From IMG/VR virus record IMGVR_UViG_3300006920_000203, positions 1-26,413 of that record: a stretch of 26,413 bases of DNA, one strand, 5' to 3'. The stretch comes from a virus. Positions 1-7,117 of this stretch are shown here, piece by piece. Within the stretch, counting starts at the first letter, position 1. Every line of letters starts with the position of its first letter. Made by a program: the position numbers and the translations under genes. Below the pieces are notes generated by a model. It worked only from the letters and a program-made list of their open reading frames with translations. It had not been told where the DNA came from and ran no database searches.

Positions 1-616
1 ATTTACCGCCTAGTTTGTTGTGCTGGTCTGAATACCCTGCATCCACTGTAACCGGCAATCGTTCCGGCGTTACAAATCCGTTACCGCACCATATCGCTGT
101 TTTTTTAGGGTAGGCGTCCCTAGGTTTTATATATTGTGGATATTGGGGGTGTTCGTCGTCAAAAGGTAAATAACCGCCGTAATCGTAAGGGTTAAAATAA
201 AAATCTGGTTTACGCCATATCGACGACATTACGCTGACAGGGTTTTCAAGACCCCACGCGCAAGAATAGTGATCACCGACATACTTCACCAGTCTGGCCA
301 ACTCTACTGCCTCAGCTTGGCAAGCTGGGTTAACTTTCAACTTTTTAACAAAATGAGCGCTACCGCTTACAGCCATATCTGTACATTCTGGGAACCCAAA
401 CACAAATTTGACACCATCCCCAACTGTTTCAACTATTTCAATTACATGCTGTCGTGTATTGTATGCGTCAAACCACATACCAACTTTCACGTGGTTACCG
501 TCTCTTATTATTCCTGGTTCATGTTGCCCATCAAAACACCAACACTCATAACCCGCATCTAACCACGGTTTTGCCATGATACCCGTGTAGTCATACAAGA
601 ATATTACCTTAATCAT
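1..616 (-). CDS. Phage DNA cytosine methyltransferase-like protein (C-terminus cut by window edge)
   Basis: The frame is open from the ATG at 616 to base 1 (205 codons) and runs off the left edge. I read the opening as MIKVIFLYDYTGIMAKPW. Later blocks are FGFPECTDMAVSGSAHF, CAWGLENPVSVMSSIWRKP, HPQYIKPRDAYPKKTAIWCG and, near the edge, YSDQHNKLGGK. These blocks are typical of the phage Dcm-like family, which is predicted to methylate cytosine in DNA using S-adenosylmethionine. The family's nucleophile loop (a Pro-Cys in classical C5 enzymes) here reads Pro-Glu-Cys. ENPVS is the motif VI-like ENV equivalent. Probably only a few tens of residues are missing. Its ATG overlaps the helicase stop by one base (TGATG), so it is the last gene of the leftward operon. 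Likely role: protecting phage DNA from host restriction. The family call is firm; target sequence and activity are unknown. Confidence 0.8.
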   Translation of the reverse strand, partial: MIKVIFLYDYTGIMAKPWLDAGYECWCFDGQHEPGIIRDGNHVKVGMWFDAYNTRQHVIEIVETVGDGVKFVFGFPECTDMAVSGSAHFVKKLKVNPACQAEAVELARLVKYVGDHYSCAWGLENPVSVMSSIWRKPDFYFNPYDYGGYLPFDDEHPQYPQYIKPRDAYPKKTAIWCGNGFVTPERLPVTVDAGYSDQHNKLGGK

Positions 617-2340
617 CACTCTACACTCCCAATATCCATTGCAACACGTTCACCGAGCGTCAAAGCCGCTTCGGAACCTAGCGCCTGAGCGCTTAACCAA
701 TCTACGCCGTAACGTAGGTAAAACCGTCTAAATATTTCCGAGTCGTCACGACCAGCCGCGCGGTAATGCCCTGCCCATATGGCCATTATTTCACGTAACG
801 CACCTATAGCGGTTTGTTGCGCTTCGAGTTTGACGGCGAATCGTTTAGTATGCGCCATTACACCGATAGTTGGTGTGTGCTTACGCATCAACTCGGCGCG
901 ATACTCTGCAACCGCTTCGTCCATCGGGCGGTCAACCTTGGCCACTTCGCCACGCATCGCAGCGAGCGTATCGGCGTCAAGCTCGAACAAATCCCCGTCA
1001 ACGTGTTCGGGCCCTGTTCGCTCAGCGGGCGTTGGCGTTCGTATCTCAAGCCCACAGAACGGGCATTCTTTGAGGAACCGCTCAAACACCGAGTAACAAC
1101 CCTCAGCGGTCACAACCCCATCAACTTTATGGTCGACGCACGTTCGCGTCGTATTCTCAGCTTCACCGCTTCCGCGCTTTTCACGCCTATCAAGTGACCA
1201 TTCACGTTTAGCGTCCGGTAAACCGTGACGGGCTACGTTGCCGACGTGATCAATAATGATAGCGTGCGTCTTACCTGGTGATACTCGAAGCGCTCTACCG
1301 AACATTTGACAATATAAACCGTAGCTTTGCGTCGGTCTGGCAAATGTCACGACCTCGACACAAGGTATGTCTGTACCCTCAGTGAACAACATGTCGTTAA
1401 CTATCTGTAATATTTTACCGCTCGCAATATCCTTGATCGCATTGTCGCGCTCTGAATCTTCACTTTTACCAGATAGGGCTATAGCTGGTACACCTTTAGC
1501 ACGATACTGTTCGGCCACTCGTTCGGCCATTTCCACGCCGACTGTGAATGTTAAACCAGGTTTACCTTTGGCGATACGCAAATACTGATCAACAATATCG
1601 CCGACTATATGCGACTTACCAATTTCAGCTTTAAGTGAATTTTCTTGGTAATCCCCCGTGGTCTTACTTACTAAAACCTCGTTCAGATTAAGGTCACTCG
1701 GCGGTGAGAATATACGATAATCGCTAAGGTACTTCATATCCATCAATTGACGCGCAGTAGGGCCTAACACCATACAATCACCGTAACCGTCTGTTTCACG
1801 CGATAAACCTTGCCCGTCTGCCCGACAAGGTGTGGCAGTAACACCAAGACCTTTAGCCCCCGCGTCGTCGAGTGGTGTTAGTATACCGCCCCAAGTTTTT
1901 GACTTTTTAGTCGCGTGATGAAACTCGTCTTGAATGATGGTTAATTTATCTTTATATTTTGAAAAGTTAGAGATCACGTTAGGTTTTATAGACTGTACCG
2001 ACCCGACAAACACCTTACTCGTTGGCGTAACAAACGATTTACCAAACTCTAATATTTGTTGTTTGTGTGCAGCTTTAACCGTATTAGTTGCGGCTAGTAT
2101 GTTGTGCATCAACCCATTGCGCGCAAGCGTGTGACTCAACTGTGTAATTAACTCGCGACGGTGTGCGAGGATAAGTAACACCTGACCGCTATCGCGCTCA
2201 ATTCTAGCAATCTCACATAATGTAGCGGATTTACCGGACCCGGTAGGCATAACCAACACGATAAATTGTTTACCATCTTCCCAACACTGATATACATCGT
2301 CAATCGCTTTCGCCTGATATGGGCGCATTGTTATAGTCAT
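616..2340 (-). CDS. Superfamily II DEAD/DEAH-box helicase with C-terminal zinc-ribbon-like cysteines
   Basis: The protein has 574 aa. It shows a Q-like MRPYQ start (5-9), Walker A PTGSGKS (32-38), motif II DEFH (138-141), motif III-like TATP (168-171) and motif VI QMFGRALR (345-352), which is the order of an SF2 ATPase. Cys401, Cys415, Cys426 and Cys429 could form a zinc ribbon after the second RecA-like domain, as in many phage SF2 helicases related to the type III restriction ResIII/UvrB fold. Predicted role: ATP-driven DNA unwinding or remodelling in replication or recombination. No other replicative helicase is seen in the window, so this may fill that role (inference). The ATG overlaps the stop of the HNH gene upstream by 4 bases (ATGA), and the stop overlaps the methyltransferase start. 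Confidence 0.92.
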   Translation of the reverse strand: MTITMRPYQAKAIDDVYQCWEDGKQFIVLVMPTGSGKSATLCEIARIERDSGQVLLILAHRRELITQLSHTLARNGLMHNILAATNTVKAAHKQQILEFGKSFVTPTSKVFVGSVQSIKPNVISNFSKYKDKLTIIQDEFHHATKKSKTWGGILTPLDDAGAKGLGVTATPCRADGQGLSRETDGYGDCMVLGPTARQLMDMKYLSDYRIFSPPSDLNLNEVLVSKTTGDYQENSLKAEIGKSHIVGDIVDQYLRIAKGKPGLTFTVGVEMAERVAEQYRAKGVPAIALSGKSEDSERDNAIKDIASGKILQIVNDMLFTEGTDIPCVEVVTFARPTQSYGLYCQMFGRALRVSPGKTHAIIIDHVGNVARHGLPDAKREWSLDRREKRGSGEAENTTRTCVDHKVDGVVTAEGCYSVFERFLKECPFCGLEIRTPTPAERTGPEHVDGDLFELDADTLAAMRGEVAKVDRPMDEAVAEYRAELMRKHTPTIGVMAHTKRFAVKLEAQQTAIGALREIMAIWAGHYRAAGRDDSEIFRRFYLRYGVDWLSAQALGSEAALTLGERVAMDIGSVE

Positions 2341-2957
2341 TCGGACGTACCCATAGCGCGCTCAACACTCCATTTATAATTGCTGATTCTATTGCGTAAC
2401 GTGTTGTAATTAACACCTGATAGTTCAGACAATTCACGCATTGAATATGACTTACCTTTATATTCATAATAAACGTTACGTGTAGTATTCAGCGCTTGTT
2501 TCTCGTTGACCACCCAAGTACAGTTACTCGGACAATAATCACCATTAACGTTTACACGTTCAATTGTCACCTTATCTTTGTACCCTGACGACATAGCCCA
2601 CGCGTGAAAGTTAGCATAATCTGACCATTCGTCACATATTGAGATCCCCCGACCACCGTAGTTAATGTAATCTTTATTTTCGGGATTTATACAACGCTGG
2701 CGCATCGCTAACCATACCCAACGTAATTTTTTGTCACACTTAGACATACCGTGTGTTTTTAAATGATGTGAACAGCCACACGAGCTATTAACATTACCTC
2801 TGAATTTAGAAACGAACGTTATTGAACGTTCAATTGTGTTACCGCAGTCGCACTGAAATAACCATTTCCATAATCCTTTATGGTTTGGTTCAGTGGGGTG
2901 TAAAGCTGTAAGTTTACCGTATCGATTACCTGTTATATCTTTTCTTTTGTTCGCCAT
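2337..2957 (-). CDS. HNH/AP2-type phage endonuclease (homing-endonuclease-like)
   Basis: The protein has 206 aa. The N-terminus, ITGNRYGKLTAL followed by CDCG and then CGC, is a zinc-ribbon-like module common in this phage family. The middle holds RCINPENKDYINYGGRGI, CDEW, TIERVNVNGDYCP and NCTW, which are the conserved blocks of AP2/HNH-type homing endonucleases. The C-terminus (YSMRELSELSGVNYNTLRNR) looks like a NUMOD or helix-turn-helix DNA-binding segment. A good ribosome site (GATGAGG) sits 6 bases before the ATG. The stop overlaps the helicase start by 4 bases. CpG is sparser than in the helicase, which suggests later acquisition as a free-standing mobile endonuclease. The DNA target is unknown. 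Confidence 0.82.
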   Translation of the reverse strand: MANKRKDITGNRYGKLTALHPTEPNHKGLWKWLFQCDCGNTIERSITFVSKFRGNVNSSCGCSHHLKTHGMSKCDKKLRWVWLAMRQRCINPENKDYINYGGRGISICDEWSDYANFHAWAMSSGYKDKVTIERVNVNGDYCPSNCTWVVNEKQALNTTRNVYYEYKGKSYSMRELSELSGVNYNTLRNRISNYKWSVERAMGTSE

Positions 2958-2991
2958 GATTCGACCTCATCAAATAAAGAAACGTTTCGTT

Positions 2992-3019
2992 ATTATACGC
3001 ACCTTGACGTATTTATCAA
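2992..3019 (-). promoter_or_regulatory. Sigma70-like promoter for the leftward HNH-helicase-methyltransferase operon
   Basis: Read on the minus strand, TTGATA (3019-3014) lies 16 bp before a perfect TATAAT (2997-2992). A 10-bp palindrome GAAACGTTTC (2979-2988) sits where transcription would begin and could be an operator. The ribosome site and ATG of the HNH gene follow within about 25 bases. Confidence 0.65.
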
Positions 3020-3252
3020 CACCTCCGAGGTAAAATTGTTACTATAGCGCAACTGTTTACTGCGACGACGAATATACACGTTTCGGTCACATAATAGCGG
3101 CGAGTCGGGTCGATACGAATGCCGAGGCGTCTCGCTCGGTTCGGTTTCCATTTTGTCGCCCGTTGAAATTCTTCGAGTATGTCACGCATCACAAAGCGCT
3201 TACCAAATCGTTCAGCCCATCGTTGCGACGCGTGATTAGTAATGTGGGTCAT
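3016..3252 (-). CDS. Small hypothetical protein, 78 aa
   Basis: The sequence begins MTHITNHASQRWAERFGKR and ends CAIVTILPRRC. A basic middle (KWKPNRARRLGIR) precedes a hydrophobic beta-like segment (CIFVVAVNSCAIVTIL). The layout, HAxxRxxxR near the start and two beta strands at the end, recalls small DUF4258-like or RelE-like folds, but I see no decisive catalytic residues and the match is weak. Only a weak ribosome site (GGTG) precedes the ATG. The start overlaps by 4 bases the stop of a 13-codon upstream ORF. It is the first sizeable gene leftward from the divergent promoter, so it is probably expressed early (inference). Confidence 0.6.
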   Translation of the reverse strand: MTHITNHASQRWAERFGKRFVMRDILEEFQRATKWKPNRARRLGIRIDPTRRYYVTETCIFVVAVNSCAIVTILPRRC

Positions 3253-3290
3253 AGTCGCACCAGCACGACCACGTTATCAGGTGTTCTCAT
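3249..3290 (-). CDS. Possible 13-aa leader peptide coupled to the 78-aa gene
   Basis: The ORF reads MRTPDNVVVLVRL and ends in a TGA that overlaps the next ATG as ATGA. This is the same coupling used between real genes in this window. A GGA-type ribosome site lies a few bases upstream. Its position directly after the leftward promoter makes a translated leader plausible, but an ORF this short may be chance. Confidence 0.3.
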   Translation of the reverse strand: MRTPDNVVVLVRL

Positions 3291-3311
3291 AATTTATTTC
3301 CGTTAAGTTTG

Positions 3312-3339
3312 TTGACAATGTGGTCATAATACATTTAAT
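3312..3339 (+). promoter_or_regulatory. Rightward sigma70-like promoter for the replication block
   Basis: A consensus TTGACA (3312-3317) is followed after 16 bp by TTTAAT (3334-3339). The AAGGA ribosome site and ATG at 3377 lie downstream. The same TTGACA...TTTAATAT arrangement occurs at 19586, before the other rightward gene group. Confidence 0.7.
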
Positions 3340-3355
3340 ATGGCGCTGTCGTCAA
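3326..3355 (-). promoter_or_regulatory. Leftward promoter overlapping the rightward promoter
   Basis: On the minus strand TTGACG (3355-3350) is followed after 18 bp by TATTAT (3331-3326). It would start near 3320 and serve the 13-aa and 78-aa ORFs. It occupies the same DNA as the rightward promoter at 3312-3339. Confidence 0.45.
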
Positions 3356-3376
3356 CAAACAACTAAGGATTTAACG

Positions 3377-4378
3377 ATGAAATTAGAATTACCTGATAAT
3401 AACGCTAGTGTCTTATACCACATGGGTAACGCCCTACAATCTATAGCCCGTGACATTGATACCACATTGCCCGTGAATGGTCACACCGAAACGGTTGGTG
3501 ATGTTAGTCGTAGTGTAACGGTTGAGCCGTTGGTCGATGATAACGTTGATTACGTTAAATCAGTGATACAAGATTGCCTCGATGATAATGCAGCAATCAC
3601 CACTGACGCCGAACAATACGGTAAATCGTTAGTTGATTTCGACGAAATTGCTAGCGAGATACCAGAAGCGAACGACACAATCGACGCGGACGGTTTACCG
3701 TGGGATTCACGTATTCACAGTCGCGGTAAAACTCGCTTAGACGATAACACGTGGCGTATGGCTCGCAAGCCTAAAGACAAAAACGACGCAGAATGGGCCG
3801 AATACGTCGAAGGTGTTAAGACTGAGTTAAAAGCTTTGATGGTTATTCCTGTTGCTGCTGTTGATGTCGGTACTAATGTTAAGTTGGATAGCGATAAAGG
3901 TTTGGTTGGTTGTAGAGATTGCGATGGTTCGGGTTTGTATTATCAGATGGAAGATACACCATGTCATTGCGTTGATGTCGTAGTAACGCCACCTGTCGTT
4001 GATGTCGTAGTAACGCCACCTGTCGATGCTGCAGTAGTAACGCCACCTGTCGATGCTGCAGTAGTAACGCCACCTGTCGTTGATGCCGTAGTAACGCCGC
4101 CTGTCGTTGATGCCGTAGTAACGCCGCCTGTCGATGCTGCAGTAGTAACGCCACCTGTCGATGCTGCAGTAGTAACGCCACCTGTCGATGCTGCAGTAGT
4201 AACGGGCCCGACGACGTTCCCCGAGTTGATGAAATTCATCACCGTGAACAATAAGAAGTTAACGAAAGAGTCAATCGACGAAGCGTTAAAAGCGCAAGGT
4301 TTAGCGTCTATCGCGTTACTTGCTGCGCGTACCGACTTGATCCCACAGGTTCACGCAGCGTTGGTGAAATTATTATGA
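3377..4378 (+). CDS. Phage accessory protein with Cys cluster and nine-residue tandem repeats
   Basis: I start this at the ATG at 3377 (333 aa), which has AAGGA upstream. An in-frame ATG at 3320 lies inside the promoter and is unlikely. The N-terminal third is acidic. Residues 104-130 (DADGLPWDSRIHSRGK, then DDNTWRMAR) form a block that I recall from many phage proteins of unknown function next to nuclease or SSB genes. Cys179, Cys182, Cys196 and Cys198 with GCRDCDGSG resemble a DnaJ-type half zinc site. Then come about nine VDAAVVTPP-type repeats, a likely extended linker. A C-terminal helical domain follows (FPELMKFI... LLAARTDLIPQVHAAL). It overlaps the nuclease gene by 4 bases. A role in DNA replication or recombination is inferred only from its neighbours. 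Confidence 0.85.
   Translation: MKLELPDNNASVLYHMGNALQSIARDIDTTLPVNGHTETVGDVSRSVTVEPLVDDNVDYVKSVIQDCLDDNAAITTDAEQYGKSLVDFDEIASEIPEANDTIDADGLPWDSRIHSRGKTRLDDNTWRMARKPKDKNDAEWAEYVEGVKTELKALMVIPVAAVDVGTNVKLDSDKGLVGCRDCDGSGLYYQMEDTPCHCVDVVVTPPVVDVVVTPPVDAAVVTPPVDAAVVTPPVVDAVVTPPVVDAVVTPPVDAAVVTPPVDAAVVTPPVDAAVVTGPTTFPELMKFITVNNKKLTKESIDEALKAQGLASIALLAARTDLIPQVHAALVKLL
3971..4210 (+). repeat. In-frame 27-bp tandem repeat, about nine copies
   Basis: Two unit types alternate in blocks. One is GTCGTTGATGYCGTAGTAAC plus GCCRCCT (VVD[V/A]VVTPP); the other is GTCGATGCTGCAGTAGTAAC plus GCCACCT (VDAAVVTPP). Copies begin at 3995, 4022, 4049, 4076, 4103, 4130, 4157 and 4184, with a first partial copy from 3971; the last ends ACGGGCCCG. 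All units are 27 bp, so copy-number change would keep the frame. Near-identity at the DNA level suggests recent slippage or duplication. Confidence 0.95.
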
Positions 4379-5562
4379 ATAAATCCCCGTTATTAGCGTA
4401 TGGCGCTGATACGTGGGTGAACTGTACGGGCAGCGTCAAGTTGTCCCAACAATTCCCCGCGATAGATAGTGGTGAAGGTACGAGTGAGGCACGACTCGAA
4501 GGTCGAGCGTTTCACGAAGTTGCTCAATTAATACTTGAATCGTTCAGAACGCCGGGCGAAACGCTCGTGTCGTCTGGTAATGTTGTTGGAACGTTGAGTC
4601 GCGATAACATCGTCATTACCGACGAGATTTACGACGCTGCGCTCGAATACGTTAACGACGTACTGAAAGTGACGAACACCAACGGTACGATGCGTAATTT
4701 ACACATAGAAGAATACATCGACTTGTCGTGTATTTATGATGGTATGTACGGTTATATCGATTGCTGGCTACTCGATGCGAAAGCTAACACGCTTTACGTT
4801 TGGGACGCTAAGTTCGGCCACCGTGGTGTTGATGCGTTCGAGAACTGGCAATTAATTACTTACGTTGCTGGACTACTCGAACTGTTAAATGTTAACGGAT
4901 TTGTTGACCAAAATCTAAACGTGTCGCTTCGAGTCTCACAGCCTCGGTCATTCCGTAGCGGTGGTACAACTCAAGTGTGGGATTGTAAGGCGTCAGACCT
5001 TCGCGGTTATATCAATACAGTTAAGTCGGCGGCTGTCGACTCGTATAGTGACGCTGCGGTGTGTAAAGTTGGGCGCCAATGTGACTATTGCCCAGCACGT
5101 TACGCTTGTACGGCGTTGCAGCAAGTCGCTTACAGTGGCGTTGATTACCTTAGCGCAGCCGAGGGTGTTTCGTTGACCGGACATCATTTAGCGCTTGAGT
5201 TACGTATTTTAAAACGTGCAGAACGTGCAATGAAAGCGAGACTATCAGGACTCGAAGAACAGGCGCTTGCGGAAATACGCAACGGCAAAGTGTTACCTGG
5301 TTTCGTTGGTGAACAGGGTTACGGCCGCAAACGCTGGCGCAAAGATACACCGCACGATGAAGTGATCATGATGGGCGACTTACTCGGCGTTGACGTGCGT
5401 AAACCCGTCGAATTAGATACACCGTCACAAGCGTTGAAAAAAGGTATTGACGTATCCGTCATAGACGCGTATAGTGAAACTCCAACGACGGGATTAAAGC
5501 TTGTCGAGGACACAGGCGCAAAAGCGCGTAACGTATTTCGTAAACAATATGAAGGGCAATAA
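4375..5562 (+). CDS. RecB/Cas4-like PD-(D/E)XK nuclease with probable Fe-S cysteines (DUF2800 type)
   Basis: The protein has 395 aa. The opening (YGADTWVNCTGSVKLS ... EGRAFHEVAQ, His47) is the usual N-terminus of DUF2800 phage nucleases. Asp129 (GYIDC), Asp144-Ala-Lys146 and Gln159-x3-Tyr163 match the D, D/ExK and QxxxY motifs of RecB-family nucleases. Cys230, Cys236, Cys239 and Cys245 follow, as in the iron-sulfur cluster of Cas4 and AddB. Predicted role: DNA end-processing exonuclease in recombination or host DNA degradation. It begins within the last codons of the preceding gene (ATGA overlap) and sits next to an SSB gene, a common recombination pairing. Confidence 0.85.
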   Translation: MNKSPLLAYGADTWVNCTGSVKLSQQFPAIDSGEGTSEARLEGRAFHEVAQLILESFRTPGETLVSSGNVVGTLSRDNIVITDEIYDAALEYVNDVLKVTNTNGTMRNLHIEEYIDLSCIYDGMYGYIDCWLLDAKANTLYVWDAKFGHRGVDAFENWQLITYVAGLLELLNVNGFVDQNLNVSLRVSQPRSFRSGGTTQVWDCKASDLRGYINTVKSAAVDSYSDAAVCKVGRQCDYCPARYACTALQQVAYSGVDYLSAAEGVSLTGHHLALELRILKRAERAMKARLSGLEEQALAEIRNGKVLPGFVGEQGYGRKRWRKDTPHDEVIMMGDLLGVDVRKPVELDTPSQALKKGIDVSVIDAYSETPTTGLKLVEDTGAKARNVFRKQYEGQ

Positions 5563-5565
5563 ATT

Positions 5566-5703
5566 ATGTCGCAAAACAAACATGGCAAGAAAGTAAAATC
5601 TAAAGTAGCCAAACATATGGACAGACCGAGTAAGAGTGAGATTATGCAGCGCGGTCACGATAAACTATCTAAGTTTTTCGGTCGCATCGGTTTATCAATC
5701 TAA
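5566..5703 (+). CDS. Small basic protein, 45 aa
   Basis: The ORF reads MSQNKHGKKVKSKVAKHMDR and continues to GRIGLSI before TAA. A GAAGGG ribosome site lies 9 bases upstream, in the last codons of the nuclease gene. The N-terminal half is very rich in lysine and could bind nucleic acid; the C-terminal half is predicted helical. Position in the operon, ribosome site and composition support a real gene. The function is unknown. Confidence 0.6.
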   Translation: MSQNKHGKKVKSKVAKHMDRPSKSEIMQRGHDKLSKFFGRIGLSI

Positions 5704-5722
5704 TTAATTAGTATAACTTAAC

Positions 5723-5738
5723 GGGCGGTACGCCGCCC
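5723..5738 (+). other. GC-rich hairpin before the SSB gene
   Basis: GGGCGG-TACG-CCGCCC forms a 6-bp stem with a four-base loop between the 45-aa gene and the SSB ribosome site. No T-run follows, so it is not a classical terminator. It may stabilise or process the mRNA. Confidence 0.5.
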
Positions 5739-5763
5739 AACACCACCAAGCGGAGTAATAATT

Positions 5764-6642
5764 ATGTCAAATGATATCCTAACACCTGTTGGACGTTTAG
5801 TTTCTGGTCACCCGATGGAAATGCACTCAGTCACTGACGACCGTACGGGTCAGCAAAAAGCGTTCAAAGACGGTTCGCCAATGTTCAATCAGTCAGTCGG
5901 TATCGCTATCCCTAAAAATGGTACGACCGACTGGAAACAAACCGATTGGGGTCAGAAAATCTACGCTGCGGCCGTTGCTGCTTACCCACGTGGTGAACAC
6001 GGTATGCGTACGTTCTCTTGGAAGATTACCGACGGCGATTCGACCGAGCCGAACAAAAAGATGGTCACACCGTGTAGTCGTGAAGGTTATCAGGGTCACT
6101 GGGTAATATTCGCTTCGTCATGTTTCCCGACACCTTGTTATCACGTCGGTAAATATCAACCACACGAAGTGATCCAGAACAAGAACGAAATTAAGCGCGG
6201 TGATTATGTGCGTCTATCGTTCAGCGTTTCGCCAAATAATTCAACAGATAGCCCAGGTATGTACATCAACCCAGTGCTGTTAGAACTGTCTCGCGCTGGT
6301 CAGCAAATCATGTCAGCTAACGCACCTGACGCCGCCGCAGCGTTTGGAAGCAGCGCCCCAGTGATCCCACAAGGTGCTCTAGTTGACGCTGGTGTGGTTC
6401 AAGCCGCTACGACCCCGCCACCACAGCAAGCAGCCGCAACCCCGCCACCAGCGGCAACCGTAACGCCAGCGCATGACCTTGTGCAACCGCAAGCAATGCC
6501 GGGTGCCGTGGCTACACCTCCACCACCTCCACCAGTTGCCGAACCGGGTTACATCGTGAGCGGTACGAGCTACACGAAAGAACAATTACTCGCAATGCCT
6601 GGATGGACCGAGGCGCATCTAGCAGGTTTACCGCGCGGTTAA
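5764..6642 (+). CDS. Phage single-stranded-DNA-binding protein (DUF2815-like)
   Basis: The protein has 292 aa. Residues 1 to about 180 look like the OB-fold phage SSB family: PVGRLVSGHPMEMHSV, FASSCFPTPCYHVGKYQP, KRGDYVRLSFSV, and a glycine-proline turn before MYINPVLLELSRAGQ. Residues about 200-260 are rich in Ala and Pro (long TPPP and PPPPPP stretches), a flexible linker. A conserved-looking tail follows (SYTKEQLLAMPGWTEAHLAG). The tail is not the acidic tip of bacterial SSBs, so any partner contact would differ. Expected role: coating ssDNA during replication and recombination with the neighbouring polymerase and nuclease. GGAG precedes the ATG. Confidence 0.75.
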   Translation: MSNDILTPVGRLVSGHPMEMHSVTDDRTGQQKAFKDGSPMFNQSVGIAIPKNGTTDWKQTDWGQKIYAAAVAAYPRGEHGMRTFSWKITDGDSTEPNKKMVTPCSREGYQGHWVIFASSCFPTPCYHVGKYQPHEVIQNKNEIKRGDYVRLSFSVSPNNSTDSPGMYINPVLLELSRAGQQIMSANAPDAAAAFGSSAPVIPQGALVDAGVVQAATTPPPQQAAATPPPAATVTPAHDLVQPQAMPGAVATPPPPPPVAEPGYIVSGTSYTKEQLLAMPGWTEAHLAGLPRG

Positions 6643-6655
6643 TAGCGTAACAATC

Positions 6656-6687
6656 GCCCCGACGCTTAACGGCTCGGGGCTTTTTTT
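6656..6687 (+). terminator. Rho-independent terminator after the SSB gene
   Basis: GCCCCGA (6656-6662) pairs perfectly with TCGGGGC (6674-6680), followed by seven T (6681-6687). It probably reduces transcription into the mazG-like and polymerase genes, which follow without a clear new promoter. Confidence 0.9.
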
Positions 6688-6706
6688 AATATTTGGAGTA
6701 CTGAAC

Positions 6707-7117
6707 ATGGTTAATAGTCAACTAAATAACACATCGTTACCGGTTTTATTCGAGCGCTTTACAAAATGGCATTATGACCGCAATTTAATTGAAGGTACGA
6801 CCAGTGTTATTCAGTTTAAAAAACTACTCGAAGAAGTGATCGAACTTTACATGGCGTTAAAACCTGGTTTAGACCCGTTCGAAGCTGTGCTTGAAATAAA
6901 CGATATAGTTACAGAATTATTAGACGAAGGGCGTATAAAAACGTGCGATGGTTCAGGTTTACCAGACTCAATCGGTGATATTAATGTCGTGCTTGATAAT
7001 ATTGCAGAACGTGAAGGGTATTCAATGGCACAGTGTTTAACTAGCGCTTGGCACGATATCAAAGACCGTAAGGGTAAGATGGTTAACGGTACGTTCGTCA
7101 AGGAGTCAGATTTATGA
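6707..7117 (+). CDS. MazG-like nucleotide pyrophosphohydrolase
   Basis: The protein has 136 aa. FKKLLEEVIELYMAL supplies the E-x-x-E helix and DSIGDINVVLDNIAEREG the partner D-x-x-D helix of all-alpha NTP pyrophosphatases. The tail AWHDIKDRKGKMVNGTFVKE is the standard MazG-like ending. Such phage enzymes hydrolyse NTPs or dNTPs, and some have been linked to alarmone signalling or nucleotide-pool control. TTGGAG lies 10 bases before the ATG. The stop overlaps the polymerase start (ATGA), so the two are co-translated. Confidence 0.88.
   Translation: MVNSQLNNTSLPVLFERFTKWHYDRNLIEGTTSVIQFKKLLEEVIELYMALKPGLDPFEAVLEINDIVTELLDEGRIKTCDGSGLPDSIGDINVVLDNIAEREGYSMAQCLTSAWHDIKDRKGKMVNGTFVKESDL

Larger units (their letters stand above)
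3307..3360. repeat. 10-bp perfect inverted repeat spanning the divergent promoters
   Basis: GTTTGTTGAC (3307-3316) and GTCAACAAAC (3351-3360) are exact inverted copies 34 bp apart. Each arm contains most of the -35 box of one of the two opposing promoters. This may be a pair of operator half-sites or simply two copies of the same promoter upstream element. Confidence 0.75.

Noticed and set aside
269-562. 97-codon rightward ORF at the left edge
   Set aside because: It lies opposite the methyltransferase, whose conserved blocks run through the whole stretch.
3971-4210. CRISPR-like array
   Set aside because: The repeats are contiguous, in frame and coding, with no unique spacers.
3879-4251. 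Two leftward ORFs opposite the tandem repeats
   Set aside because: Their repetitive translations come from the 27-bp repeat read backwards; the rightward frame has non-repetitive flanking domains and a ribosome site.
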